Shown piece by piece: positions 1-6,891 of a stretch of 9,831 nt of DNA. Numbering within the stretch: position 1 is the first letter of the stretch; each line of letters begins with the position of its first letter. Both the position numbers and the translations under genes were made by a program. Origin of the DNA: an uncultured Bacilli bacterium (GTDB lineage: Bacteria > Bacillota_I > Bacilli_A > RF39 > UBA660); the NCBI GenBank assembly GCA_944371685.1, contig CALVXV010000043.1:1-9831 (forward strand), written 5' to 3'. The notes below the pieces were generated by a model, which saw only the letters and a list, made by a program, of their open reading frames with translations, was not told where the DNA came from and did no database searches.

Positions 1-186
1 GCAGTTATTGATTTGTTACCAGCACTAATTTGTGGCTTTTTGGTACTACCGGTACCAAATTATCACAATATTAGAATTATTCTTCAAGAGGCATATAGAT
101 ATTTTACTTCAAGGCAAAAGTTTATTTGGAAAGGATGGTGTGTGAAAGATGAGTACGCAGAGGAACCGAAGCAAGTACACAAATGA
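1..186 (+). CDS. PrgI/VirB3-like small membrane protein, 3' end only
   Basis: The frame is open from the first base of the window to a TGA at 184-186, giving the last 61 residues of a protein whose start is upstream. The visible part begins with a hydrophobic stretch (about residues 1-20, with LLPALICGFLVLPVP) and continues into a basic, aromatic tail with RYFTSRQKFIWKGWC. A short membrane protein with a basic tail directly upstream of virB4 fits the PrgI family (VirB3 counterpart) of Gram-positive transfer systems. That rests on synteny and general look, not on a decisive motif. The last 38 bases overlap the next gene, which implies translational coupling. It would sit in the membrane and help anchor VirB4. 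It could also be the C-terminus of another small Tra membrane protein; the reading frame itself is certain. Confidence 0.55.
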   Translation, partial: AVIDLLPALICGFLVLPVPNYHNIRIILQEAYRYFTSRQKFIWKGWCVKDEYAEEPKQVHK

Positions 187-700
187 TTTTGTACCAATAA
201 AATCAATTACTAATGGTGTTATTATTTGTGATAATAATGAAAAAGTTACAGGGGTGAAAATATTTCCTAGAAATATTTTTATCTTGGAGCCTGATTTACA
301 AAATATGATTATTACTAATTTGAGGAATGTTTATAATTTGATAGATTATGAATTTTGGATTGTGGTTGCTGATAGACCGGTTGATATTACATCTTATTTA
401 TCAAGATTACAATTGCTTTATAATTCACAGACTAGTCCTGTTAAAAGGAAACTTATTTTAGAGGATATTAATAAAGCTAATATGTTTACTACAACGATGA
501 ATGTTGTTGATACTGAATATTATTTGCTTTTTAAAGAGAAAGATATGGATAAGATTCAGAAAAAAATAAGAAATTTAATTCAAGCTTTTGCAAATGCTGG
601 ATTAAATGTTACACAAACTTCTAATGATGATTTGAGAATTATATTGGATAATTTCTTAAATGGTGGAATGACTACTAGTTTTGGGACGGTGATGAGTTAA
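149..700 (+). CDS. VirB4 N-terminal domain as a separate 183-aa protein
   Basis: This 183-aa soluble protein has no signal peptide or membrane segment. Its start (DFVPIKSITNGVIICDN, about residues 14-30) and the following alpha/beta pattern resemble the N-terminal non-ATPase domain of Gram-positive VirB4/TraE-type proteins, which contacts the membrane partners of the channel. It contains no Walker motif. The ATPase portion follows at once as its own gene: the stop TAA (698-700) shares its last base with the ATG of the next gene. Together the two polypeptides total 777 residues, about the size of one ordinary VirB4. ATG 149 is well supported because an in-frame TGA lies at 143-145 and an AAGG-rich ribosome site precedes it (about 128-138). 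The gene overlaps the upstream one by 38 bases. The domain assignment is from resemblance and context. A protein that works with VirB4 without being its severed domain remains possible. Confidence 0.7.
   Translation: MSTQRNRSKYTNDFVPIKSITNGVIICDNNEKVTGVKIFPRNIFILEPDLQNMIITNLRNVYNLIDYEFWIVVADRPVDITSYLSRLQLLYNSQTSPVKRKLILEDINKANMFTTTMNVVDTEYYLLFKEKDMDKIQKKIRNLIQAFANAGLNVTQTSNDDLRIILDNFLNGGMTTSFGTVMS
688..693 (+). promoter_or_regulatory. Ribosome binding site of the VirB4 ATPase gene inside the upstream gene
   Basis: GGTGAT lies 6 bases before ATG 700, inside the 3' end of the preceding gene. It matches the GGTGATC part of the anti-Shine-Dalgarno complement. It indicates that the ATPase half is initiated on its own and is not the product of a sequencing frameshift. 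Confidence 0.5.
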
Positions 701-2484
701 TGGATATAAGAACACAGATTGCTCCTAAAGGGTTGGAATTTAAACCTAGTGGTTTTGTTGCTAGTGATAAATATTCAACTATTTTAACGGCTATTACTTA
801 TCCTAAAATGATTACTCCTGGTTTTTTGGCTAATTTGACTAGTATTCCTGGAGTTAAGATTGTTATTAAGCATTTACCACTTCCTTTTAGTGTTATCAAT
901 AAGATGATAAATAAAGAAATTGCTGATATGAAGGTTCGTTATCAAGAAGAACATGATGTTACTATGCAGGAAAAGCTTCGTCAAGATTATGAATCTTTGG
1001 AAGCATTTATTAAACAGTTAGCGGCTTCACAAGCAAAGATTTGGGATTTTCAGTTACATTTAATGGTGACTGCTGATTCTGAGGATGGACTTACTTCTAA
1101 AAAATTACAGTTAAAAAGTTTTTTAGAAGCTATGGATATGAGAGCTATTCCTTTACGTTTTGAACAGGAAAAAGTTTTAAAAAGTATGCTTCCTATTTTT
1201 CCTAAGCAAGATATTGAAGATAGAATAGGTACACCTATTCCTTCACCAACTTTGGCAGCAATGTATCCATATGTTTTTGATAGTATAAAGGATCCGGGTT
1301 TATCTACTTTACTTGGTGTGGATTTTTCTGGTGGAGTTATATTATTTAATCAATTTTTATATCAAGTTCAAAAAGAGCATAATAGAAATAATGCTAATAT
1401 GATTATTTTAGGTACTTCTGGTAGTGGTAAATCTACAGCTGCTAAATTAATGCTTAGAAGTCATATTAGAAATGGGTATAAGATGGTTTTAATTGATCCT
1501 GAAGGTGAACTTGAGGATATGACAAGACTTTATGGTGGAGATTTTATTGATTTAGGTAAGGGTGGAGAATTTGGTATGATTAATCCACTTGAAGTTATTA
1601 TGGATGCTGATGAAGATGAAATTAGACAAGGAATGGGGTATGCGGTACTTACTCGTTCACTTCAAACTGTAAAGGCATTTATGAAATATTATGATCCATC
1701 TATTACTGAAGATGTTTTGAATATCTTTAGTGAAATGGTTCAGGAAACTTATAAACGTTTTGGTATTGATTTTAATACAGATTTTACCCATTATACATCT
1801 AAGGATTATCCTACTTTTAAAGATGTATATGCAACTGTTAGAGGAAAGATTACGGCAATGCCTGAGCAAAATAAAGAAAAAGATATATTGGAGCAGTTAG
1901 AGCTTAAGTTACGTCCATTAATTAGAGAGTTAAGGTTTTACTTTGATGGTACGACAACTATTTCTCCTAAGAGTAATTTTATTGTATTTAATATTAGAGA
2001 ATTAATGAATGCGGATGCGAATATTAGAAATGCTTTATTCTTTAATGTACTTAAATATGCGTGGAGTTTGACTTTGGATTCTAGTATTAATACGGTACTT
2101 ACAGTTGATGAGGCACATGTGCTTTTATCTGGTAATAATACTTTAGGAGCAGACTTCTTGGCTCAGATTCAAAGACGTGCGCGTAAGTATAATACAGGTA
2201 CGATTATAATTACTCAGCAACCTACAGATTTTAGTGATCCAAGTGTTATTACGCAAGGTAAGGCAATATTTGATAATGCTTCTTATTATTTAATTATGGG
2301 ATTAAAGAAGCAAGCGGTTGAAGATTTGGCTAAATTAATTGATTTGAATGATAATGAAAAAGAGAGTATAAAAGGATATAATCAAGGTGAGGCATTATTT
2401 GTTTGTGGAAGTAAGCGTATGCGAATTAATGTTGTAGTTACTCAACAAGAGTTAGATTCATTTGGTTCAGGTGGTGGACTATAG
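700..2484 (+). CDS. virB4: VirB4 family conjugative transfer ATPase (ATPase portion)
   Basis: This 594-aa cytoplasmic ATPase of the T4SS uses ATP hydrolysis to assemble the channel and move substrate. The Walker A motif GTSGSGKST is at residues 238-246 (Lys 244) and is followed by LIDPEGELE. Walker B is TVDEAH at 468-473 (Asp 470, Glu 471). A downstream motif with QIQRRARKYNTG and IITQQPTDF (about 489-510) is typical of VirB4/TraE/TrbE proteins. Residues 1-190 resemble the region that in single-chain VirB4 lies between the N-terminal domain and the P-loop, including a helical segment rich in Glu, Lys and Gln around 78-110. The protein is shorter than usual (about 780-830 aa) because the N-terminal domain is a separate upstream gene. 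Its ATG overlaps that gene's stop, with an internal GGTGAT ribosome site. All catalytic residues are present, so it should be active. A hydrolase gene follows 20 bases downstream in the same operon. Confidence 0.96.
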   Translation: MDIRTQIAPKGLEFKPSGFVASDKYSTILTAITYPKMITPGFLANLTSIPGVKIVIKHLPLPFSVINKMINKEIADMKVRYQEEHDVTMQEKLRQDYESLEAFIKQLAASQAKIWDFQLHLMVTADSEDGLTSKKLQLKSFLEAMDMRAIPLRFEQEKVLKSMLPIFPKQDIEDRIGTPIPSPTLAAMYPYVFDSIKDPGLSTLLGVDFSGGVILFNQFLYQVQKEHNRNNANMIILGTSGSGKSTAAKLMLRSHIRNGYKMVLIDPEGELEDMTRLYGGDFIDLGKGGEFGMINPLEVIMDADEDEIRQGMGYAVLTRSLQTVKAFMKYYDPSITEDVLNIFSEMVQETYKRFGIDFNTDFTHYTSKDYPTFKDVYATVRGKITAMPEQNKEKDILEQLELKLRPLIRELRFYFDGTTTISPKSNFIVFNIRELMNADANIRNALFFNVLKYAWSLTLDSSINTVLTVDEAHVLLSGNNTLGADFLAQIQRRARKYNTGTIIITQQPTDFSDPSVITQGKAIFDNASYYLIMGLKKQAVEDLAKLIDLNDNEKESIKGYNQGEALFVCGSKRMRINVVVTQQELDSFGSGGGL

Positions 2485-2492
2485 TTTGATTT

Positions 2493-2500
2493 GGAGGTGG
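2493..2500 (+). promoter_or_regulatory. Ribosome binding site deciding a GTG start
   Basis: GGAGGTGG, a near-perfect Shine-Dalgarno sequence, has its GGAGG core ending 7 bases before GTG 2505. There is no ATG nearby in this frame, so this site fixes GTG as the start codon of the hydrolase gene. Confidence 0.85.
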
Positions 2501-2504
2501 TATT

Positions 2505-3245
2505 GTGGCTTTACCAACTGTGCTTTTAAAGGCAAAGGATGTAATTTCAAAAGGTGCGAAGGTTGCTAAAACAGCCGGAGCGGTAAAGTCTGCCACTTCT
2601 AATTCAAATGAAGAAGAAGTAAAATCTTTTATTGGTATTTTTAAAACACCTATTATAATTGTTTCTGCTATTGCTGGAACGATACTTGCTTTTATTTTAG
2701 TGGTATTTATTGCTATAGTTGCTATTCCACAAATTTTAACGGGTTCTATTTTTGGTGGAGGTTCGCTTTCTAGTAGTGGTAATGGTAGTGGAATTAGTGG
2801 AAATTATAGTGGTGATTTAGGGTATGTGCAGTGGGCTGTTGACATAGCTAATGATGATAGCCATGGGTATAGTCAACCTAATCGTTTTGGTAATCCTGAT
2901 TATGATTGTTCTAGTTTAGTTTATTATTCTTTTTTGAATAGTGGTTATACTACGGATGATTTAGGTACTACCTATCCTTGGACAGTTGGTGTATCTATGC
3001 AACATTTACCAAATCTTGGTTTTGAACGTCACACTTTTACTAGTGTTGATGATTTAATGCCAGGTGATATTTTAATTAGGGTTGGTCAGCATACGGCTAT
3101 TTATGTTGGAGATGGTAAAAAAGTTCATGCATCAATGGATGAAAATGGTGGTATTGCTGGAACACGTCCAGGTGATCAAACTGGAACAGAAATAGTAGTC
3201 GATGCTTGTGGTAGTAATTGGACTTATTATTATAGGAGGTCTTGA
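2505..3245 (+). CDS. Membrane-anchored NlpC/P60-type peptidoglycan hydrolase (VirB1-like)
   Basis: This 246-aa protein has a basic cytoplasmic start (1-47), one long membrane segment (about 48-76), a Gly/Ser-rich linker (about 80-104) and an extracellular domain (105-246). The domain has YDCSSLVYY with the predicted catalytic Cys at 135, then PGDIL and GQHTAIYVGDG with His 196, and VHAS with a possible third residue, His 208. This Cys-His layout, with the preceding VQWAVDIANDDSHGYSQ stretch, resembles phage-type peptidoglycan amidase/endopeptidase domains (Amidase_5, NlpC/P60 superfamily). Its likely job is to open the cell wall locally for the transfer channel, as VirB1-like hydrolases do. 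It lacks the separate lysozyme domain that many Gram-positive transfer hydrolases carry, so glycan cleavage would need another protein. The position right after virB4 supports the transfer role. The fold is clear; whether it is an amidase or a peptide endopeptidase is not visible. Confidence 0.88.
   Translation: MALPTVLLKAKDVISKGAKVAKTAGAVKSATSNSNEEEVKSFIGIFKTPIIIVSAIAGTILAFILVVFIAIVAIPQILTGSIFGGGSLSSSGNGSGISGNYSGDLGYVQWAVDIANDDSHGYSQPNRFGNPDYDCSSLVYYSFLNSGYTTDDLGTTYPWTVGVSMQHLPNLGFERHTFTSVDDLMPGDILIRVGQHTAIYVGDGKKVHASMDENGGIAGTRPGDQTGTEIVVDACGSNWTYYYRRS
3234..3240 (+). promoter_or_regulatory. Ribosome binding site favouring ATG 3248
   Basis: AGGAGGT ends 7 bases before ATG 3248 but only 1 base before the in-frame TTG at 3242. 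The spacing makes ATG 3248 the real start of the lipoprotein gene. The site lies inside the last codons of the hydrolase gene, so the two are translationally linked. Confidence 0.85.
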
Positions 3246-3247
3246 TT

Positions 3248-3907
3248 ATGAGAAGAAAGTTGTTAATATGTTTCTTTATAATATTTTTAATGACGGGGTG
3301 TAGTGCATCTTATAATCTAACCATTGATAATAATAGTTTTTCAGAAGATATTGATATTAATTTTGTATCTGATCATGCCGTGAGTAATGGATATTGTAAT
3401 GTACCTAGTGTTGTTTCTTCTACGGAAGAATATTATGACTGTGATATGACTAATAATGGGGTTAATTATAATATTAAATATAATTATACTTATAATTTAA
3501 ATTCAGTTAATAATGGTTTTTTTATTAATAGATGTTATTCTAATGTTGATATACAGGATACTGGTGATAAGATAGTTTTATCAACTAGTGATTATTTTGA
3601 TTGTATTTATATGTATGATATTGGAAAGGTTGATAAAGTCAATATTAATATTAAAACTGATTTAAAAGTTTTAAATAATAATGCGGATAGTATATCTGGT
3701 AATGTTTATACTTGGCTAATTGATGAGACTAATTATGAAAATAAGCCTATTTTAATGGAAATGCAGAAGGATGTTATGGCTAAAGACATTATTGAAGAAA
3801 ATGATAGTTTTTTTACACTTTGGTTTGTTATTACTTTTTTAATTTTTGTACTTGTAGTGGCTTATGTTATAATAAAAATAAAGGCAAAAAGGAATAATGC
3901 TATTTAG
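3248..3907 (+). CDS. Lipoprotein with C-terminal transmembrane anchor, transfer operon
   Basis: This 219-aa protein begins with a lipoprotein signal peptide: RRK, a hydrophobic core and the lipobox LMTGC, with the lipidated Cys at residue 18. The exported part (about 19-180) is rich in Asn, Asp and Tyr and looks like beta strands, with a few Cys residues and a VYTWLID stretch near 155. A second membrane segment (about 187-210, WFVITFLIFVLVVAYVIIK) is followed by a short basic tail. Both ends would therefore be held in the membrane with the domain outside, an unusual plan for a lipoprotein. The beta-rich part followed by a C-terminal helix recalls LppM-like lipoproteins, but I cannot confirm that. 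Position between two wall-acting genes suggests a structural or scaffold part of the channel. No enzyme motif is visible. The gene stops 11 bases before the next start, and the next gene's ribosome site overlaps this stop. Confidence 0.8.
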   Translation: MRRKLLICFFIIFLMTGCSASYNLTIDNNSFSEDIDINFVSDHAVSNGYCNVPSVVSSTEEYYDCDMTNNGVNYNIKYNYTYNLNSVNNGFFINRCYSNVDIQDTGDKIVLSTSDYFDCIYMYDIGKVDKVNINIKTDLKVLNNNADSISGNVYTWLIDETNYENKPILMEMQKDVMAKDIIEENDSFFTLWFVITFLIFVLVVAYVIIKIKAKRNNAI

Positions 3908-3913
3908 GTGGTG
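3906..3913 (+). promoter_or_regulatory. Ribosome binding site of the C39-like peptidase gene
   Basis: AGGTGGTG begins within the TAG stop of the lipoprotein gene and ends 5 bases before ATG 3919. It supports 3919 over the in-frame ATG at 3937, and shows that the two genes are translated from one message. Confidence 0.65.
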
Positions 3914-3918
3914 TTTAG

Positions 3919-6072
3919 ATGGAAGAAAAACTTGGTATGAGAAGATTTAAGTTATTATCTTTTTTGTTTTTAATTTTATTGGTTTTGTTTGTTAATTTAG
4001 GTTCTTCTTATGCTATAAGTCGTGGTGATTATTTAAAGGAAGAAACTGAAGGAAATAAAAAGGAAGAACAGTTACTTAGAAAGATAGAAATTATACATGA
4101 AACGTTTGGATCTGCTATTGACGAGGAGGCATTATATGCTACTTTAGTTCATAGAGGAACCTTGACTGATTATATTGAGGATTCATATGATGAGGATTTT
4201 GATGAGGAAGAATTTAAGGATGTTTGGAATGATATCAAATTACAATTTGATGCGATAATAAGTAGTTCTTTTGATATGGCACAATATATGGCTTTAAGTA
4301 TTTTAGCTGGACTTGAATGTTTAGTTGAAGAAATAATTGGTGAAGGTACAGAAGATGAGCATGTAGAATCATATTATGAAGAAAATTGTGTTTTAAATAA
4401 AGTTATTGATAAGTATATTGAAACGTGGGAACACAGTACAGATATTGAATTAGAAGCACAGATTAAGAAACCTAAAACAATTGATTTACTTACCGCAGCT
4501 ACAATTGTTATGCTTGATTCTAGTAGTTGGGTTGGAACATATAGTGATGAAAATTATGAAAAGGCTTTAGCTGGAGAAGGATTAGTAGGTAATATTATAG
4601 ATCGAAGTAATCCGATTACTAATTTTATTGGTATTGCTTATAATGGTGTTTTTTGCACTATTAGGAATGTTGCTGATATTGCGATTAGTGCGACTGGGGC
4701 TGATACATTACAACATGACTTTTTTGATGATAGTCCACTTAATTTAAATCATGATTTGAGTGATTTAGATGGATTTAGTGGACAGGATTTAGCTATGGCT
4801 AATCGACTTAGTAGATTTTATACAATGGATAAAATATGTTCTTTGGGTTTTATTGGTGGTACATATCAACATGTTCAAAACCCTGATGTTAGTACCGAGG
4901 AAGGTAAGGAAAGGTATCAACAAAAGAAAGATATTGTGGCAGAGCAAATTATTGGTTTAGCTCAAGATTTACGTGCTAGTGGTGGTCTTAGTAGCAATAA
5001 CTGTGTAGTAAACCCTTCTTCTTCAGGTGCTTTTGCAACGTGGAAACAATATGATCCTGCTTGGGCTTCAATTTCCCTTGGTGGGGTAAGTAATATGAAA
5101 AATATTGGTTGTTTAGTTACTGCTTTGGCAATACAATTTGCTCGTTCTGGTACGCAAATTTCTAATTTACCAAATGGTTATACTAGTTTTAATCCTGGTG
5201 CATTTGTAACTACGTTAAGTCAAAATGGTGGTTTTGATGGCGGTGGTGGCTTTAGATGGACTGGATATCAGAGTATTGCACCTAATGTAAAATTTATGCC
5301 TGCAGTACATGTAAATATTAATAATGTGAATGAACTTGCGACAACTTTAGCTAAAGAATTGTCTACTCCTGCAGAGGGAAAATATCAGAAATTTATTGTT
5401 ATGAGGATAAGTCATAATAGTAGTTCTCAACACTGGGTTGCCGTTGATACGGTTACTGGTAATCAAGTTACGATATTAGATCCTGGTGCGGCTGGAAAAA
5501 CACTTGATGAAAATTATAGTGGTTGGACAGTTCATTCTTATAGAGTGATGTATGCGACTGATGTTTTACAAGGTCAGACCGGAACTTCTACTGGTGGTAC
5601 TGGTAATTATTGTGAAACTTCTGGTAGTATTGTTATTCCTGAAGAATACGGAGGCGGTGGTTATACCGTTACTGTTTATAATGATTTTAATTGGGCTTAT
5701 GATCAAGGTAAGGTATATGATTTATGGGCGGCTGCTGGTTCTCAATGGGATGATGGAATTGCAGTAATAGATGGAAGATATTTGATCGCTTGTACTAAAA
5801 AGTTTGGTAATGTTGGTGATAAGGTTGACTTTTACTTAGATGATGGTACTAAGATACCTGCGATTATAGCGGATATAAAGAACGAGAGCGATTCTGGTGC
5901 TAACGAATGGGGCCATAATAATGGACAGAATGTGTTAGAGTTTGAAGTTTCACATTTAGCTTTTTATAGTACTTATAATCGTCATAATCCTGGAACTAAC
6001 GGTTGGCATATGGAATGGGCTGGTAAACGAGTTAGCAGTGCTACTAATTTAGGAGAAAATATTATTGCTTAA
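3919..6072 (+). CDS. Exported transfer protein with C39-like cysteine peptidase and C-terminal barrel-like domain
   Basis: This 717-aa protein starts with a signal peptide (basic RRFK, hydrophobic core about 11-27, probable cleavage after SSYA at residue 32). Residues 33-350 are acidic and mainly helical; I do not recognise them. Residues about 372-545 look like a C39-like peptidase (Peptidase_C39_2 type): Gln 377 in WKQYDPAW, Cys 398 in NIGCLVTALA, His 505 in QHWVAVD and Asp 521 in TILDPG form a complete predicted active site. A Gly/Thr/Ser linker (550-582) leads to a C-terminal domain (about 583-705) with DGRYLIACTKKFGNVGD and EWGHNNGQNVLEFEV, which resembles a double-psi barrel (RlpA/3D-like). 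The protein is released or wall-associated, since there is no second membrane segment or LPXTG. Its likely role is peptidoglycan or protein cleavage along the channel, complementing the upstream hydrolase. It is the last gene before a hairpin terminator. The peptidase call is firm; its substrate is unknown. Confidence 0.85.
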   Translation: MEEKLGMRRFKLLSFLFLILLVLFVNLGSSYAISRGDYLKEETEGNKKEEQLLRKIEIIHETFGSAIDEEALYATLVHRGTLTDYIEDSYDEDFDEEEFKDVWNDIKLQFDAIISSSFDMAQYMALSILAGLECLVEEIIGEGTEDEHVESYYEENCVLNKVIDKYIETWEHSTDIELEAQIKKPKTIDLLTAATIVMLDSSSWVGTYSDENYEKALAGEGLVGNIIDRSNPITNFIGIAYNGVFCTIRNVADIAISATGADTLQHDFFDDSPLNLNHDLSDLDGFSGQDLAMANRLSRFYTMDKICSLGFIGGTYQHVQNPDVSTEEGKERYQQKKDIVAEQIIGLAQDLRASGGLSSNNCVVNPSSSGAFATWKQYDPAWASISLGGVSNMKNIGCLVTALAIQFARSGTQISNLPNGYTSFNPGAFVTTLSQNGGFDGGGGFRWTGYQSIAPNVKFMPAVHVNINNVNELATTLAKELSTPAEGKYQKFIVMRISHNSSSQHWVAVDTVTGNQVTILDPGAAGKTLDENYSGWTVHSYRVMYATDVLQGQTGTSTGGTGNYCETSGSIVIPEEYGGGGYTVTVYNDFNWAYDQGKVYDLWAAAGSQWDDGIAVIDGRYLIACTKKFGNVGDKVDFYLDDGTKIPAIIADIKNESDSGANEWGHNNGQNVLEFEVSHLAFYSTYNRHNPGTNGWHMEWAGKRVSSATNLGENIIA

Positions 6073-6107
6073 GTAGCAAATAAAAGATATTTGAATAATG
6101 ATAATAT

Positions 6108-6142
6108 GTAAAAGAGAGAAAAGGTTATTTTTCTCTTTTTAC
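6108..6142 (+). terminator. Probable terminator of the transfer operon
   Basis: An A/G-rich arm (AAAAGAGAGAAAA) pairs with a T/C-rich arm (TTTTTCTCTTTT) across a short GGTTA loop, with one bulge. The 3' arm supplies the U-tract. It lies 36 bases after the stop of the 717-aa gene. The stem is imperfect and A/T-rich, so strength is uncertain. Confidence 0.55.
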
Positions 6143-6157
6143 GTATAAGTGTATTTA

Positions 6158-6184
6158 TAAAAAAATCACCTAAAAATAGGTGAT
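6158..6184 (-). terminator. Rho-independent terminator of the minus-strand gene
   Basis: On the minus strand, ATCACCTA and TAGGTGAT form a perfect 8-bp stem around a four-base TTTT loop (6165-6184) and run straight into a T-tract (down to about 6158). It lies 24 bases after the minus-strand stop at 6208. On the + strand no T-tract follows the stem, so it acts in the minus direction only. Confidence 0.85.
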
Positions 6185-6207
6185 GAAAATATGAATATGT
6201 TGGAAAA

Positions 6208-6771
6208 TTATTCTACTGCATTTTTGTCTTTTAATGTTATATATTTGACATTTATATTATTTTCTTCAAATATTTCATTTATTTCTTTTTCAAATTTTTG
6301 AGCTTCTTCTTTCATTTTTGGACATTGAGTTTTAAAACCATTATTATTGATAATTTCGCATTTAAATTCATTATTTTTGTAGGTACTTTTTTGATATAAA
6401 GTTCCGATGTTTCCATCAGAGGTGTAGCCTTCTAATTTATATGATGTTTCGATAGTACCGTCTAGTTTATATGAAGTTATAATGCTAGTAAATTTTGTAT
6501 CTGTGGAAGTTGTTTGTTGTTTTGTTAGTAGGTATTGGTCTATAATTGCTTGATATATTGTGTTTCCATTTTCAGTATTTATTGTTTTTGTGTAGATGCC
6601 ATTTTCATTTTTTTGGTAGTTATTATTTTTTATGTATGTGTTGAATCTATCGTTGTTTAGTTTTATTTGAATGTTTTTATAGATTATTATTCCTAGAACA
6701 ATAACTAAAGTTACGATTATTATTATGATAATTCCATTGATTATTTTTTTGGCTTTATTTTCATCTTCCAT
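6208..6771 (-). CDS. Membrane-anchored extracellular protein of unknown function
   Basis: This gene encodes 187 aa. A charged cytoplasmic start (MEDENKAKK) is followed by one Ile-rich membrane segment (about 10-31) and an extracellular part rich in Asn, Lys, Thr and Tyr. The outer part carries a short internal repeat (TSYKLDG then TSYKLEG, 10 residues apart), suggesting beta strands, two Cys residues about 15 apart near the C-terminus, and a final Glu/Lys-rich helix. I do not recognise a family. It is the only minus-strand gene in the window, with its own sigma-70-type promoter and terminator, so it is expressed apart from the transfer operon. Start choice: ATG 6771 has AAAGGA 12 bases upstream. 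In-frame TTG 6801, ATG 6792 and ATG 6783 lack a ribosome site. A surface-exclusion, adhesion or sensing role is conceivable from location alone. Confidence 0.78.
   Translation of the reverse strand: MEDENKAKKIINGIIIIIIVTLVIVLGIIIYKNIQIKLNNDRFNTYIKNNNYQKNENGIYTKTINTENGNTIYQAIIDQYLLTKQQTTSTDTKFTSIITSYKLDGTIETSYKLEGYTSDGNIGTLYQKSTYKNNEFKCEIINNNGFKTQCPKMKEEAQKFEKEINEIFEENNINVKYITLKDKNAVE
6431..6479 (-). repeat. Two copies of a 19-bp coding repeat, 30 bp apart
   Basis: TCTAATTTATATGATGTTT (6431-6449) recurs as TCTAGTTTATATGAAGTTA (6461-6479), with 16 of 19 bases the same. It encodes the TSYKLDG / TSYKLEG repeat in the minus-strand protein. It is probably a short internal duplication that makes two similar beta strands. 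Confidence 0.55.
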
Positions 6772-6795
6772 GTTTGATTTCATTCCTTTCATTTT

Positions 6796-6823
6796 GTTCA
6801 AGGTATATATGAAAAACTTGAAC
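6796..6823 (-). promoter_or_regulatory. Inverted repeat in the leader of the minus-strand gene
   Basis: GTTCAAG (6796-6802) and CTTGAAC (6817-6823) are perfect 7-bp inverted copies with 14 bases between them. They lie between the predicted transcription start (near 6850) and the ribosome site (6784-6789) of the minus-strand gene. As RNA they would form a hairpin; as DNA they could be a repressor operator. Which applies, if either, cannot be decided here. Confidence 0.4.
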
Positions 6824-6856
6824 TGAAATTTTTATATTATTATTTATTCTATTAAA

Positions 6857-6885
6857 ATTATATCAGTAAAAAAAAATATTATCAA
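6857..6885 (-). promoter_or_regulatory. Sigma-70/SigA-type promoter of the minus-strand gene
   Basis: Read on the minus strand, a -35 box TTGATA (6885-6880) and a perfect -10 box TATAAT (6862-6857) are separated by exactly 17 bases. Transcription would start near 6850, giving a leader of about 80 bases before ATG 6771. Confidence 0.78.
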
Positions 6886-6890
6886 TAATA
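6877..6890. repeat. Palindrome between the divergent promoters
   Basis: TATTATCAATAATA has 6-bp inverted arms around CA. It overlaps the minus-strand -35 box and ends 1 base before the + strand -35 box. It is well placed as an operator controlling both genes, but it is purely A/T apart from one C, so chance is a real alternative. Confidence 0.3.
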
Positions 6891-6891
6891 A

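Noticed and set aside
1657..1869. Minus-strand open frame of 70 codons inside the VirB4 ATPase gene
   Set aside because: It lies opposite the strongly conserved ATPase frame, has no ribosome site and no recognisable protein features; it is a shadow frame.
3242..3247. TTG 3242 as start of the lipoprotein gene
   Set aside because: It lies 1 base after AGGAGGT, too close to be used, while ATG 3248 is at the ideal distance and directly begins the signal peptide.
5552..5767. Plus-strand open frame of 71 codons inside the 717-aa protein gene
   Set aside because: It is hydrophobic only because it reads the Gly/Thr linker codons out of frame; the overlapping frame has clear domains.
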